NCBI GenBank assembly: GCA_035691485.1 | Contig: DASSIZ010000003.1 | Span: forward strand, 1-64,000 | DNA length: 64,000 nt | Source: Terriglobales bacterium | GTDB lineage: Bacteria; Acidobacteriota; Terriglobia; Terriglobales; Acidobacteriaceae | Direction of reading: 5' to 3' | Shown: piece after piece, positions 22,428-31,752 of the stretch | Numbering within the stretch: position 1 is the first letter of the stretch | Layout: the number at the start of each line of letters is the position of its first letter | Position numbers and translations under genes: made by a program | The notes under the pieces: model-generated | Database searches by the model: none | What the model was told of the DNA's origin: nothing | Seen by the model: the letters and a program-made list of their open reading frames with translations, nothing else

Positions 22428-24192
22428 AGGTGGCCTGTGCCTTCTGCGGGAACGTAACCTCCAGCCGTGTTCCCTTTCCGGGGAGCGATTCTATCTCCAA
22501 TTGTCCACCCAGAACGCGGACTCGCTCCTTGATTATTTCCGGACCTTCCCGGCATGCGTCCAGTTCGGACAAGAATTTCTTGCCCGCAAACGCGAAGCCG
22601 CGGCCGTCATCTTCGACGCCCAGGGTCCAGTTGGAGTCGCGCATTCCGAAGCGAACGAGCACGCGTTGCGCGCCGCTGTGTTTGCGCACATTGGCAAGCG
22701 CTTCCTGGGTGATGCGAACCAGTTCGCGGCAAACGCGGGGGGAGAGGGCGACGTCTTCAAGGCTGGAAACGAACTCGGCGCTGATGCCGGTGTCACGGCG
22801 GAAACGCTCCACTACGTCAGCCATGTGATCCAGCAACTGCGAGGGACTGAACTCCACCGGCTTCATTTGCTGCATGAGGGTGCGGAGGTCGAACACCTGG
22901 TCGCGAAGCATTTCCTGAACCCGTTCGAGGCGTGCCTCGAGGCTGGAGTCCTGGGAGCGCGAGGCGCCGCGGCGGAGGACGTCCACTTCCATCTCCACCG
23001 CGATCAGCGCCTGGATGGCGCCGTCGTGGAGTTCGCGGGCGACACGCGCCCGTTCAATGGCGCCGGCGCGAGAGCGCAAACGGCGCAGCAGGTACACGGT
23101 GTAGATGGCCGGTCCCATTTGACGGAATAACTTTTGCGCGAAGCGAAGTTCCTGCAGTTTGTCACCGCCGGTGCGGGCGTCGTAGAGCAGCAGGCAACCG
23201 CTCCATTCCTCACCCATAAGCAGGGTCACGGCGAGAACGGAGGCAGCGGAGCCAACTTCAGGCAAAGCGACCGGCGACCAGGAAGCATCGATGCGAGAGC
23301 GCCTGCCATCCCCGCCAAGTCCCCACAGACCGGTTTTATCCCATAACAGGGCCGAGGCCGGCAGCGGGACCTTGTATCTGGCCCGGTCCTCGGGGCCGAC
23401 CTCAGAACTGAAGATGCTGTACTCGCCATTGGCGCGAGATTGTGATTGCCAGAGGAACACGCGCCCAGAGTTGGCTTGCTGGAGGACGGCCAAGGCGCGT
23501 GGGGCGAGAAACAGGCGCATGGTTTCGCCGAGAACGCCTTGCATGGTGCCGCGCAAACCGGAATCAACGCGGGCCTTACCGATCATGCGGGTGATAAAGG
23601 CATTCTCGGCGCGGAGCTCTTTTTCAGTTTCCGCCAGGTAGCCGAGCAGGACGCCCAGGATCAGCAGGTAAGAGAGCCGAATCACGAGACGGTTGATTTC
23701 GTACTGGCCTTCGAGCCAGGTTCCGATATGACTTCCATAGGTCAGCAGCACGGCCTCCACCAGGATGAACAGGCTGATGATCGACGAAGTCAGCATGGTT
23801 TCGATGAAGCCCCAGCGGAAGGCGGCGGCGGTCAACACAAAAACGAAGAAAAGGAAAAAAGGACTATTGGGGCCCTCGGTAAACAGGGTGAAAACCGCGG
23901 GGAAGAGCATGTCGACGGCATGCATCCAGACGAAGGAGGGCGTCAATTCCTGGAAACGGCGAAGCACGGCCCAAACCCCGGCGCTGTAAACGATGTAGGC
24001 GAACAGCAGCACATAGGCAAGGCGGGAGTAACGGGTGGGCTCGGTGGGATCAAGATAAATGGCGACCATGGCCGCAAAGGCAAGAAACACGCGGGCAGTC
24101 GCCAGCACGCGCTCGATGCGGCGGTGTTCCTCGCGGTCGATCGGCGCGCCGAGACGCCTGAGGAATCTTGGAGTTTTGCCCAGCGACAGCAT
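22420..24192 (-). CDS. NarX/DegS-type sensor histidine kinase, six membrane segments
   Basis: A 590-aa kinase. Residues about 30-205 hold six hydrophobic segments (for example VFLAFAAMVAIYL, LLFAYIVYSAGVWAVL, FFLFFVFVLTAAAF and LLILGVLLGYLA) with little exposed sequence. A central GAF-like region spans about 215-370. The HisKA_3 phospho-acceptor is in ARVARELHDGAIQALI (about residue 390), and a C-terminal HATPase has ALANVRKHSGA and VEDDGRGFAF. It pairs with the overlapping NarL-type regulator. Because the sensor part lies in the membrane, it may sense membrane state, quinone status or a small lipophilic signal; this is inference. Confidence 0.9.
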   Translation of the reverse strand: MLSLGKTPRFLRRLGAPIDREEHRRIERVLATARVFLAFAAMVAIYLDPTEPTRYSRLAYVLLFAYIVYSAGVWAVLRRFQELTPSFVWMHAVDMLFPAVFTLFTEGPNSPFFLFFVFVLTAAAFRWGFIETMLTSSIISLFILVEAVLLTYGSHIGTWLEGQYEINRLVIRLSYLLILGVLLGYLAETEKELRAENAFITRMIGKARVDSGLRGTMQGVLGETMRLFLAPRALAVLQQANSGRVFLWQSQSRANGEYSIFSSEVGPEDRARYKVPLPASALLWDKTGLWGLGGDGRRSRIDASWSPVALPEVGSAASVLAVTLLMGEEWSGCLLLYDARTGGDKLQELRFAQKLFRQMGPAIYTVYLLRRLRSRAGAIERARVARELHDGAIQALIAVEMEVDVLRRGASRSQDSSLEARLERVQEMLRDQVFDLRTLMQQMKPVEFSPSQLLDHMADVVERFRRDTGISAEFVSSLEDVALSPRVCRELVRITQEALANVRKHSGAQRVLVRFGMRDSNWTLGVEDDGRGFAFAGKKFLSELDACREGPEIIKERVRVLGGQLEIESLPGKGTRLEVTFPQKAQATYV

Positions 24193-24374
24193 GGAATATG
24201 TGGTGTAACTGTAGCCGCGAAGAGGGCGGCCAGCAAGTCTCTATCTCGATGTGCGCCATGGGCGTGCATGCTGTGACGCAACTCACAGCAGTTCCCGGCA
24301 TTCAGGGGTATCTTAAACATGGACAGCTCCCGATGTGGAGTGGCGGCCGCAGTGGGCCCGAAGGAGGAGCAGCC

Positions 24375-24791
24375 ATGCGGAGAAAACTGCTCGTGCCAAT
24401 GTTGTTGCTGGCGTTGGTTTCGGTCGCGTCGGCGGCACCAGAACAGAAAAATAGCGGCGAGGTTCCGAAGTACGACACGGCCCGGGAGGTCACCATCAAG
24501 GGAACGGTGGACGAGGTCAAGGAAGTCCCCAATCCCAAGGGGCAAATTGGCATTTACCTGATGGTGAAATCGGGCGGCGTAATCACTGAAGTTCGGCTCT
24601 GCCCGAACAGCTTCCTGAAGGAATTTGCCGTGGTCTTCAACAAAGGCGACGAGGTGAAGGTTACCGGTTCCAAGGTCCGGGTGGACGACAAGGAAGTAGT
24701 GCTCGCGCGTGAGATCGAGGCCGGCAACAACAAGATGACCTTGCGTGATAAGGAAGGCGTGCCGGTCTGGACCTGGTTGACCAAAGGCTAG
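24375..24791 (+). CDS. Small exported OB-fold-like protein
   Basis: A 138-aa protein with a signal peptide (MRRKLLVPMLLLALVSVASA, cleavage likely after SAA). The mature part reads TIKGTVDEVKEV, IYLMVKSGG, EVRLCPNSFL and GDEVKVTGSKVRVDDKEVVL, a series of short strands like bacterial OB-fold proteins in the periplasm. AAGGAGG eight bases ahead fixes the start. Function unknown. It is divergent from the histidine kinase. Confidence 0.75.
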   Translation: MRRKLLVPMLLLALVSVASAAPEQKNSGEVPKYDTAREVTIKGTVDEVKEVPNPKGQIGIYLMVKSGGVITEVRLCPNSFLKEFAVVFNKGDEVKVTGSKVRVDDKEVVLAREIEAGNNKMTLRDKEGVPVWTWLTKG

Positions 24792-24900
24792 TACGCTGGG
24801 TACCGGCAACTCACTTTTGTCGCATACTCGGATAAAGGCGCCCTGCTCAGCTCCATGCTGCTGTATTCTTCTCACCTCAAAGAATGTTCATCCTGCTACG

Positions 24901-24915
24901 GACCCTATAGTTAGC
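24901..24915 (+). promoter_or_regulatory. Putative -10 region upstream of glgB
   Basis: GACCCTATAGTTAGC contains TATAGT. It matches 13 of 15 bases with a similarly placed site at 27691-27705. No convincing -35 box is found at the usual distance. Confidence 0.35.
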
Positions 24916-24975
24916 AACTAGTAACGGCTCGTTCGGCTCTAATCGGAAGCGGAACATTGCCATGGGCGAGGACGA

Positions 24976-26910
24976 ATGCGCTCCCTCGAAACGGAAGCTC
25001 TGATATCGGCCGTGACCAACGACTACTCACTCCTGAGTGACTACGACCTTCATCTCTTCAATGAGGGAGCGCACAACCGCCTGTACGAGAAAATGGGCGC
25101 GCACCGGGGGGAATGGAACGGCAAGCGGGGAGTCTATTTCGCCGTCTGGGCGCCTGACGCCGAGGAGGTCAACGTCTTTGGCGACTTCAACGGCTGGAAC
25201 AAGTACACGCACCACCTGCGCCCGCGCGGCCACTCGGGAATCTGGGAGGGTTTCATTCCCGGGTTGAACGAGGGTACGCATTACAAGTACTACGTGGTTT
25301 CGCGATACCACGGGTACCGGGTGGACAAGGCGGATCCGTTTGCGGTTTTCAACGAAGTGCCGCCGCGCACCGCGTCCATCGTGCGCGAGCTGAACTACGA
25401 ATGGCGCGACCAGGACTGGATGCAAACCCGCCACATGCATAACTCGCTGCAGGCGCCGATGTCGATCTACGAGATGCACATCGGTTCCTGGATGCGGGTG
25501 CCGGAAGAGAACAGCCGCTCGCTTACCTACCGCGAACTGGCGCCCAAACTGGCCGATTACGTCACCAAAGCCGGGTTCACGCACGTCGAGTTCATGCCGG
25601 TCATGGAGCACCCGTTCGGAGGATCCTGGGGATACCAGACAACCGGCTTCTTCGCTCCCACCAGCCGCTATGGCACGCCGCAGGATTTCATGTACCTGGT
25701 GGACTACCTGCACCAGAAGGGAATCGGGGTGATTCTGGACTGGGTGCCCTCGCACTTCCCAGCGGACGAGCACGGCCTGGCGTATTTCGACGGCACGCAT
25801 TTGTACGAACATGCCGATACGCGCCAGGGTTTTCACCCCGACTGGAAGAGTTACATCTTCAACTACGGGCGCAACGAAGTGCGCAGTTTCCTGCTCTCCA
25901 GCGCAATCTTCTGGCTCGACCGCTACCACGCCGACGGCCTGCGGGTGGACGCGGTGGCTTCCATGCTGTACCTCGACTACTCGCGCCAGCAAGGGGAGTG
26001 GATTCCCAATCGCTACGGCGGGCGAGAGAACCTGGATGCGATCAGTTTCCTGCAGCGTCTGAATCACGACGTCTACCAGAACTTTCCCTCGGTGCAGACC
26101 ATCGCGGAGGAGTCGACGGCGTGGCCGATGGTCTCCAAGCCCACTTACCTGGGCGGGCTGGGCTTCGGGCTGAAGTGGGACATGGGCTGGATGCACGACA
26201 CGCTGGTGTACATGAGCAAAGACCCGGTGCATCGCCGCTACCACCATCATTTGCTGACCTTCCGCGGCTTGTACGCCTTCACCGAGAATTTTGTCCTGCC
26301 CCTGTCGCATGACGAGGTGGTGCACGGCAAGGGATCGCTGCTTGACAAAATGCCGGGCGATGAATGGCAGAAGCGGGCGAACCTGCGGGTCCTGCTTGGC
26401 TACATGTGGGCGCAATCCGGCAAGAAGCTGCTGTTCATGGGGGGAGAGTTCGGGCAGTGGCGGGAATGGAACCACGATACCAGCCTGGAGTGGCACCTGC
26501 TGCAATTTGCCGATCACCAAGGATTGCTGCGATGGGTGCAAGACCTGAACCGTGTGTACCGCAACGAGGCCGCCTTGCATGCTCTCGACATTGACCCGCG
26601 GGGGTTCGAGTGGATTGACGCCAACGACGGCGACAACAGCGTTCTGACCTTTATGCGCAAGACCGAAGATCCGAACGACGCCATCGTTGTGGCGCTGAAC
26701 TTCACCCCCGTGCCGCGCGACAATTACCGCGTCGGGGTGCCGCAGTGCGGGTACTGGCGTGAACTGCTCAACAGCGATGCCACCATTTATGGCGGGTCTG
26801 GCATGGGCAACGGAGGTGGGCGGCAGTCGGACCCCATCCCCTGGCACAACAAGTCCTGCTCCATTTCTCTGACCATTCCGCCGCTGGGAGCGCTCTACCT
26901 GAAACGTTAA
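24976..26910 (+). CDS. glgB: 1,4-alpha-glucan branching enzyme
   Basis: Glycogen branching enzyme of family GH13, 644 aa. It creates alpha-1,6 branches. The N-terminal carbohydrate module starts about residue 40 ([20 protein letters not shown]). Catalytic-barrel motifs are [21 protein letters not shown] (nucleophile Asp near residue 324), [10 protein letters not shown] (acid/base Glu near 377) and [11 protein letters not shown] (near 441-451). The C-terminal beta domain ends [10 protein letters not shown]. It lacks the extra N-terminal module of the longest GlgB forms. No other glg gene is adjacent. GCGAGGA precedes the start. Confidence 0.97.
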   Translation: MRSLETEALISAVTNDYSLLSDYDLHLFNEGAHNRLYEKMGAHRGEWNGKRGVYFAVWAPDAEEVNVFGDFNGWNKYTHHLRPRGHSGIWEGFIPGLNEGTHYKYYVVSRYHGYRVDKADPFAVFNEVPPRTASIVRELNYEWRDQDWMQTRHMHNSLQAPMSIYEMHIGSWMRVPEENSRSLTYRELAPKLADYVTKAGFTHVEFMPVMEHPFGGSWGYQTTGFFAPTSRYGTPQDFMYLVDYLHQKGIGVILDWVPSHFPADEHGLAYFDGTHLYEHADTRQGFHPDWKSYIFNYGRNEVRSFLLSSAIFWLDRYHADGLRVDAVASMLYLDYSRQQGEWIPNRYGGRENLDAISFLQRLNHDVYQNFPSVQTIAEESTAWPMVSKPTYLGGLGFGLKWDMGWMHDTLVYMSKDPVHRRYHHHLLTFRGLYAFTENFVLPLSHDEVVHGKGSLLDKMPGDEWQKRANLRVLLGYMWAQSGKKLLFMGGEFGQWREWNHDTSLEWHLLQFADHQGLLRWVQDLNRVYRNEAALHALDIDPRGFEWIDANDGDNSVLTFMRKTEDPNDAIVVALNFTPVPRDNYRVGVPQCGYWRELLNSDATIYGGSGMGNGGGRQSDPIPWHNKSCSISLTIPPLGALYLKR

Positions 26911-27040
26911 CCTCCCGAAAGCTTACAAACCTTTTACATGCTCCACGCCGACTCTTTACCCCGGCGTTGCTCCCGGTGTGTTCCGATGCGGTGTAGAGAA
27001 TGCCGTCCTCGTCATGTGAGGACCGGCTATGGAGACAACC

Positions 27041-27508
27041 ATGAGAAAGCAATTCGTTGTCATTCTGGTGCTGATGGCGTTCGCCTCGGCGCTCCTGATC
27101 GCGCAGATCCATTCCACTTCGCCCTCACCGCCATCTGCGGCGGAGCGGGCGCAACGTCATCTCCAGTTCTTGACCACCGCGCTGTCGCTCACTGCCGCCC
27201 AGCAGCAGCAGGCGACGGCCATCATGAACAGTGCCGCGACTGCGGAAGATGCCGCCCATGCCAACATGAAGGCCGCACACGAAACGCTGCATGCGGCCAT
27301 AAAGACGAATGATCCGGGTGCCATCGACCAGGCTGCCGCCGTCATCGGCAACCTCACTGCACAAACCACCGCCATTCACGCCAAGGCGATGGCTGCCTTC
27401 TACCAGATACTCACGCCCGAGCAGCAAACCAAACTCGACCAGTTGCACCAGCAAGGCCCGCACGGCATAGGGCCGATGAGCGTCCACGTAATGGGCCCGT
27501 TCCTGTGA
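27041..27508 (+). CDS. Spy/CpxP-like periplasmic protein
   Basis: A 155-aa protein with a signal peptide (MRKQFVVILVLMAFASALLI). The rest is almost all helix, rich in Ala, Gln and His, with SLTAAQQQQATAIM early and ILTPEQQTKLDQLHQQ late. These are the two LTxxQ-type motifs of Spy/CpxP proteins. Such proteins are periplasmic chaperones or inhibitors of sensor kinases and may bind metal. The start at 27041 follows GGAG at six bases; an in-frame ATG at 27029 is possible. A sensor kinase and OmpR regulator follow 208 bases downstream in the same direction, resembling cpxP next to cpxAR. Confidence 0.78.
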   Translation: MRKQFVVILVLMAFASALLIAQIHSTSPSPPSAAERAQRHLQFLTTALSLTAAQQQQATAIMNSAATAEDAAHANMKAAHETLHAAIKTNDPGAIDQAAAVIGNLTAQTTAIHAKAMAAFYQILTPEQQTKLDQLHQQGPHGIGPMSVHVMGPFL

Positions 27509-27585
27509 ACGATGATGGGCAGCCGCACGACGGCTGCGTCCGTGGATTGTTTGGCGGCGCCTGCGCCTTACATCGCGCAATGGTT

Positions 27586-27609
27586 GCGGCGGGCGCCTTC
27601 GCCCGCCGC
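27586..27609 (+). terminator. Strong hairpin after the Spy-like gene
   Basis: A perfect 10-bp GC stem (GCGGCGGGCG / CGCCCGCCGC) with loop CCTT lies about 80 bases past the stop. It lacks a clear T-run, so termination may be partial or the hairpin may protect RNA. Confidence 0.45.
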
Positions 27610-27690
27610 CTGATCGCATCGCATTTGCCCACCTTTTACAACGTCTTTACACCGCGGCGTCTTGCGTCTGTCACACTCATAAGTGGTTGC

Positions 27691-27705
27691 GACCCTATAA
27701 TTAAC
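27691..27705 (+). promoter_or_regulatory. Putative -10 region of the sensor kinase operon
   Basis: GACCCTATAATTAAC contains a perfect TATAAT at 27696-27701, only 15 bases before the ATG of the kinase. That would leave a leader of about nine bases with no Shine-Dalgarno. It resembles the site at 24901-24915. Confidence 0.45.
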
Positions 27706-27716
27706 GTGGCTCTGCC

Positions 27717-29606
27717 ATGAAGCCGCTCCTCACCCAACGCTGGTCCTCCTTGGCCGTGGTCACGGCTCTCGCCGTCGTTCTCATCATGCTGGGCGTAATG
27801 CAGTATCACTGGAGCCGCATCGTCAGCGACGCCGCCGGCGTGCGCATGCAGATGAACCTGCATGCCTCGCTGCTCGGTTGGCGGCAGGACTTCTATCGCG
27901 AACTCGGTTCCGCCTCCGATGCTCTTCAGGGAGGACACGGCGTTGCGCCCGAACGTTCTGCTTCCGCCATTGCCGAGCGGTATGCCATTTGGAGACGGAC
28001 GGCGGCCCATCCCGAGCTGATTGCCGGCGTCTTCCTTGTCCAAGGACCGGCCAGTAACACCGGCCTATCGCGCCTGGATCCCGCCACGGGACAGTTCGTC
28101 GCTACCGGCTGGCCCCGCGGTTTCGAGCAGCTTCGTGATTGGCTGCAGCACGCGTCGGCCGGACCCTCCACCGCTGGGGCCCCCCGCAACATGACCTTTC
28201 ACGTGGAAGCTGCGCCCGGCAGTGGTCGCCCCGGCCTCAACCATCGCTCGCTTCACCTCGGTCCCATGCCCTGGCTGGTGGCGCAGGATGTGCCGGCGCT
28301 GGTCAGCCCTCTCATGCACGCGCCCGAAATGCATCGCGAGGATCGCCCCGTCGAGTGGCTGATCGTGCTCCTGGATTCCGGCGTTCTTCGCGACTCCATC
28401 TTCCCGGAACTGGCAGAGCGTTACTTCGGCGGTCATTCCGCCCTCGGCTACCGCGTAGACATCGTCAGCGGCAGCGAACGCGTGTATTCCTCTGACCGGG
28501 CCGCGGTTGCCGATCCGACCGCCGGCGCCGACGCCGTGATCAATGTCTTCGGACCTCCTCTCGCTATGGCATCGACCGGCGGCAACACGTTTGCGCCTCC
28601 CATACCCATGCGCGGCGAAGGCGGCACGCACTTGGTTCATCTTGCCGGAGCGGCGCCATCGTTTCATTTCGAGCCGATCCGCTACAGCGCTCCGTCATCG
28701 GACTGGCGACTCGCGGTCCGCAACCGCAGTGGATCACTGGAAGCGGTGGCGACGGCGATTCGCCGCCGCAATCTGGCCATCAGTTTTGGAGTGCTGCTGG
28801 TGCTGGCCGCCACCGTCGGCATGATACTGGTCGCCAGCCAGCGCGCGCAGCGCTTAGCGAAACTGCAGATGGAATTTGTGGCGGCCGTGTCGCACGAATT
28901 GCGCACTCCGCTCACCGTGATTTCATCCGCGGCGGACAACATCGTCGACGGCGTCGTCTACGACAAGCAGCAAGTCAGGCGCTACGGCGCCGTCATCAAG
29001 AACCAGGCGCGGCAACTCATCCACATCGTCGAGCAGGTTCTTCTTTTCGCCGCCACCCGCGACAGCGCTCACCGCTACCACGTTCAATCTCTCGCGGTGG
29101 CCGACATCGTGGATGCCGCCCTGGAAAGCACCGCGGAATTGGTATCGGCTGCCGGCTTCAAAGTGGAGCGCGCCGTGGCGCCCGGCCTTCCGCCCGTGGC
29201 AGGCGATATGGTTGCGCTCACCCAGTGCCTGCAAAACTTGATTGTCAATGCCGTCAAGTACGGCGGCGAGCAGCGCTGGATCGGAGTTCAGGGGGACTTG
29301 GCTACGGCCGCCGGGCGCGATGAAGTCCGGATCAGCGTCGCCGATCGTGGTCCGGGAATTCCTACCTCCGAAGTCGAACAAATCTTCCAGCCCTTCTATC
29401 GCAGCGCGTCCGCTACCGCGGCGCAGATCCACGGCACCGGCCTTGGTTTGCCCTTGGCCAGGAGAATTGCCGAAGCCATGAATGGGAGCATTTCCGTGTC
29501 CAGCGAGCCGGGCAAGGGCAGCACGTTTGTCTTGCACCTGCCCGCCGCCGCTACTGGACAGGCGGAAATACTTCAACCTGCCTCAGCGGGAGAAAAAGTC
29601 TCGTGA
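27717..29606 (+). CDS. Sensor histidine kinase with periplasmic domain
   Basis: A 629-aa classical kinase. One membrane segment is near the N-terminus (AVVTALAVVLIMLGVM). A periplasmic region of about 320 residues has no recognised domain. A second membrane segment is near residues 355-380 (AISFGVLLVLAATVGMILVA). HisKA has the phospho-His in AAVSHELRTPLTVISSA. HATPase_c has NLIVNAVKYGG, VADRGPGIP and GTGLGLPLARRI. Its stop overlaps the GTG of the response regulator by four bases. With the Spy-like gene upstream, an envelope-stress sensor is a reasonable inference. Confidence 0.93.
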   Translation: MKPLLTQRWSSLAVVTALAVVLIMLGVMQYHWSRIVSDAAGVRMQMNLHASLLGWRQDFYRELGSASDALQGGHGVAPERSASAIAERYAIWRRTAAHPELIAGVFLVQGPASNTGLSRLDPATGQFVATGWPRGFEQLRDWLQHASAGPSTAGAPRNMTFHVEAAPGSGRPGLNHRSLHLGPMPWLVAQDVPALVSPLMHAPEMHREDRPVEWLIVLLDSGVLRDSIFPELAERYFGGHSALGYRVDIVSGSERVYSSDRAAVADPTAGADAVINVFGPPLAMASTGGNTFAPPIPMRGEGGTHLVHLAGAAPSFHFEPIRYSAPSSDWRLAVRNRSGSLEAVATAIRRRNLAISFGVLLVLAATVGMILVASQRAQRLAKLQMEFVAAVSHELRTPLTVISSAADNIVDGVVYDKQQVRRYGAVIKNQARQLIHIVEQVLLFAATRDSAHRYHVQSLAVADIVDAALESTAELVSAAGFKVERAVAPGLPPVAGDMVALTQCLQNLIVNAVKYGGEQRWIGVQGDLATAAGRDEVRISVADRGPGIPTSEVEQIFQPFYRSASATAAQIHGTGLGLPLARRIAEAMNGSISVSSEPGKGSTFVLHLPAAATGQAEILQPASAGEKVS

Positions 29607-30301
29607 CGGTAGCTATGGACGAGCGCATTCTGCTGGTCGAAGACGAACAGGCGCTTTGCATGACGCTAACCGACCGCCTGCACAGCGAGGGTTACGAGAC
29701 CGATTGCGCCCGCGACGGTGAACAGGGTTTCCGACGCGCCACCGAGGGCGCTTATGACCTCATCATCCTCGACGTTATGCTGCCCAAGCGCAGCGGCTTC
29801 GACGTTTGCCGCGACATCCGCGCCGCCGGCCTGATTACGCCTATCTTGATGCTGACCGCGCGCTCCCAGACGGTGGACAAGGTGGTGGGTCTGAAACTCG
29901 GCGCCGACGATTACCTCACCAAGCCATTCGAGATGATGGAACTCCTCGCTCGCGTCGAGGCCCTCCTCCGGCGCGCTCCCAGCAGGCCGGCCGAAAGTGG
30001 CGCCGTCTATGAGGTCGGACCGCTGCGCGTGGACGTGCGCGGGACCGAAGTCCGCCGCGAGGGCAAACCCGTCAATCTTTCCGCACGCGAGTTCCAGTTG
30101 TTGCGCTACTTCCTGGAGCATCGCGGCGCCACTCTCTCGCGCGACGAGATCCTTCGCGAGGTCTGGGGCTACAACACCGAGACCTTTACTCGCACCGTCG
30201 ATGTTCACGTCGCCAGCTTGCGGCAGAAACTCGGCGACGATCCCCGCCAGCCCAGCTTCATCGTCACCGTGCCCGGCCTCGGCTACAAGTTTCTCGCCTG
30301 A
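29603..30301 (+). CDS. OmpR-family response regulator
   Basis: A 232-aa regulator. The receiver has acidic pocket ILLVEDEQ, phospho-acceptor Asp in LIILDVMLPKRSG, LTARS, and the conserved Lys in DDYLTKPFE. The C-terminal winged helix spans about 140-230 (LSAREFQLLRYFLEHRG, RDEILREVWGYN, FTRTVDVHVASLRQKLG). The GTG at 29603 overlaps the kinase stop by four bases; an ATG at 29615 is an alternative. Partner of the preceding kinase. Confidence 0.95.
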   Translation: MTVAMDERILLVEDEQALCMTLTDRLHSEGYETDCARDGEQGFRRATEGAYDLIILDVMLPKRSGFDVCRDIRAAGLITPILMLTARSQTVDKVVGLKLGADDYLTKPFEMMELLARVEALLRRAPSRPAESGAVYEVGPLRVDVRGTEVRREGKPVNLSAREFQLLRYFLEHRGATLSRDEILREVWGYNTETFTRTVDVHVASLRQKLGDDPRQPSFIVTVPGLGYKFLA

Positions 30302-30351
30302 ACCAGACCCTACCGATACAGCTGCGCGCGAGGCGCTGGAGCCATGTGTCA

Positions 30352-30711
30352 TCAGCGCTGCGGCAGTACCACCAGCACCGACTGCTGCTTTCCGACAACG
30401 CGCAACTCCTCGGCGGCTTGGCGAAGCTGCGCATCGGTGGCGCCGGCAACCTGGATGACGATCGAGTTCTCGCACTGCTTGTGCCAGCAGCCGCGCGCCG
30501 GCAGGATGGTGAAACCATCGAAATGCCGGTTGAGAATTGCCTCGATTGCGGTGCGGTCGAAGTCGGCGACGTAAATGGCGGCAGGTTGACACCGGGTGAT
30601 TGCAACCGGGCGGTTGGGGATAGCGCAGGCATTGGCAGGCAGGACCGGGGGGCGCTGCGCACCGGCTTGCAAAGAGAATACGAGAGCGCCCGCAAGGATT
30701 GCGTTTTTCAT
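30352..30711 (-). CDS. Small exported hypothetical protein
   Basis: A 119-aa protein with a probable signal peptide (MKNAILAGALVFSLQAGAQ). The mature part has four Cys (ANACAIPN, TRCQP, GCWHKQCE), which may form disulfides. YVADFDRTAIEAILNRHFDG and ATDAQLRQAAEELRV are otherwise plain. No family recognised. It is convergent with the response regulator. Confidence 0.6.
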   Translation of the reverse strand: MKNAILAGALVFSLQAGAQRPPVLPANACAIPNRPVAITRCQPAAIYVADFDRTAIEAILNRHFDGFTILPARGCWHKQCENSIVIQVAGATDAQLRQAAEELRVVGKQQSVLVVLPQR

Positions 30712-30753
30712 GGCGGCATTGTAGCCGCGTGTCCGGGCGCCTGATAAACAACA

Positions 30754-30779
30754 AAAGGCACGACTCTTGCCGTGCCTTT
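30754..30779 (-). terminator. Rho-independent terminator after the single-TM protein gene
   Basis: A 9-bp stem (AAAGGCACG / CGTGCCTTT) with an 8-base loop lies 22 bases past the stop of the minus-strand gene. On the minus strand it is followed by TTGTTGTTT. It separates that gene from the next minus-strand gene. Confidence 0.85.
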
Positions 30780-30800
30780 GAAGCGTGGGGGCTCCGGGCG

Positions 30801-31481
30801 CTACTCGCTCATTACCTGCCATCCACCTTTGTCGTTCTTGACCAGGGTGACGGCCGTTTTCTTCGCGTCGGCGTGATAGAAGCTGGCGCCGTACTTTTCA
30901 ATCAGCGACTGTGTCTCCCAGATGTTGAATCCCTTGATCATCTGGCCATTGGCGTCAAAGACGTCGCCGATGGGCGTGGGATTCCATTTCCAGGTGTACT
31001 CGACGCGCGCCATGCTGGGGCTGTTCATCGTGACTTTGGTGACTTCGACCAGCTGGCGGCGCGCCAGCGGCACCTGCATTGCCAATGTTCCATCTTTTTC
31101 CTCGCTCTTTTGGAATTCAGGGAAGGCGGGCAATTCCTTCTCTCCCTTGGGAGTGAGGGCGATGTTATAGGTCTCGAACTTTCCCTTCACCGGCGCGAGT
31201 TTCACGTAACCGGCTTTTTCGAGCAGCTTGTAATGCGGATCGCGCGGCTTCTCGTTGATGCTCGATTTCACGGTGCCGGTGTGGAAGCGCAGAACGGCGG
31301 GGCCTTGCGCCTTGAGGATGGAGGTGACGACGGCAGTCGCCTCCGGCTGGGTCAGAACTTTCTTGGCCTGGACAACCCAGTATCCGACCGTGCCGACGAT
31401 GACGCCCGCCAGCGCGATGATGAGCAACAGCGGAACCACCGACGACGATTTCTGCTCCAGTTCCAATTCCTGTTCAAACAT
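30801..31481 (-). CDS. Conserved-type single-membrane-segment hypothetical protein
   Basis: A 226-aa protein with a short cytoplasmic N-terminus (MFEQELELEQKSS), one membrane helix (VVPLLLIIALAGVIVGTVGYW) and an extracytoplasmic domain. The domain has a polar, beta-rich look (KYKLLEKAGYVKL-type segments, YTWKWNPTPIGDVFDANG). The C-terminal half resembles proteins where a lipid- or ligand-binding beta domain follows one helix, but I cannot name a family. It is monocistronic with a terminator, and divergent from the glycan cluster. Confidence 0.7.
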   Translation of the reverse strand: MFEQELELEQKSSSVVPLLLIIALAGVIVGTVGYWVVQAKKVLTQPEATAVVTSILKAQGPAVLRFHTGTVKSSINEKPRDPHYKLLEKAGYVKLAPVKGKFETYNIALTPKGEKELPAFPEFQKSEEKDGTLAMQVPLARRQLVEVTKVTMNSPSMARVEYTWKWNPTPIGDVFDANGQMIKGFNIWETQSLIEKYGASFYHADAKKTAVTLVKNDKGGWQVMSE

Positions 31482-31710
31482 GGGTGCCTCCCTCGCGGCC
31501 GCACGGGCGTCCGCACCGCAACACCGCCGACGCTATGGGCCGCAGCCGGCCAGCGATCCGGGAACTCTACAGTATCAGCCTGTGGAAAACCGAACGCCGT
31601 GATAGTAGTCACAAGCTCATGTGAGGGACGGCCACGCGAACCTGGCCGTCGCGTGCTGGGTGGGGTGAAGACGTGCCTAAGTTCGCAACCTGCTGCGGCG
31701 GTGCAGTGCA

Positions 31711-31716
31711 TATAAT
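31711..31716 (+). promoter_or_regulatory. Putative -10 box ahead of the glycan cluster
   Basis: TATAAT lies 36 bases before the first glycosyltransferase start. No good -35 hexamer is visible at 16-18 bases. A hairpin (GACGGCCA / TGGCCGTC, 31627-31650) lies further upstream in the same 271-base divergent gap. Confidence 0.4.
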
Positions 31717-31752
31717 CGAGGCCAGCCATTCCATCACTTTGTTGATCGCCTC

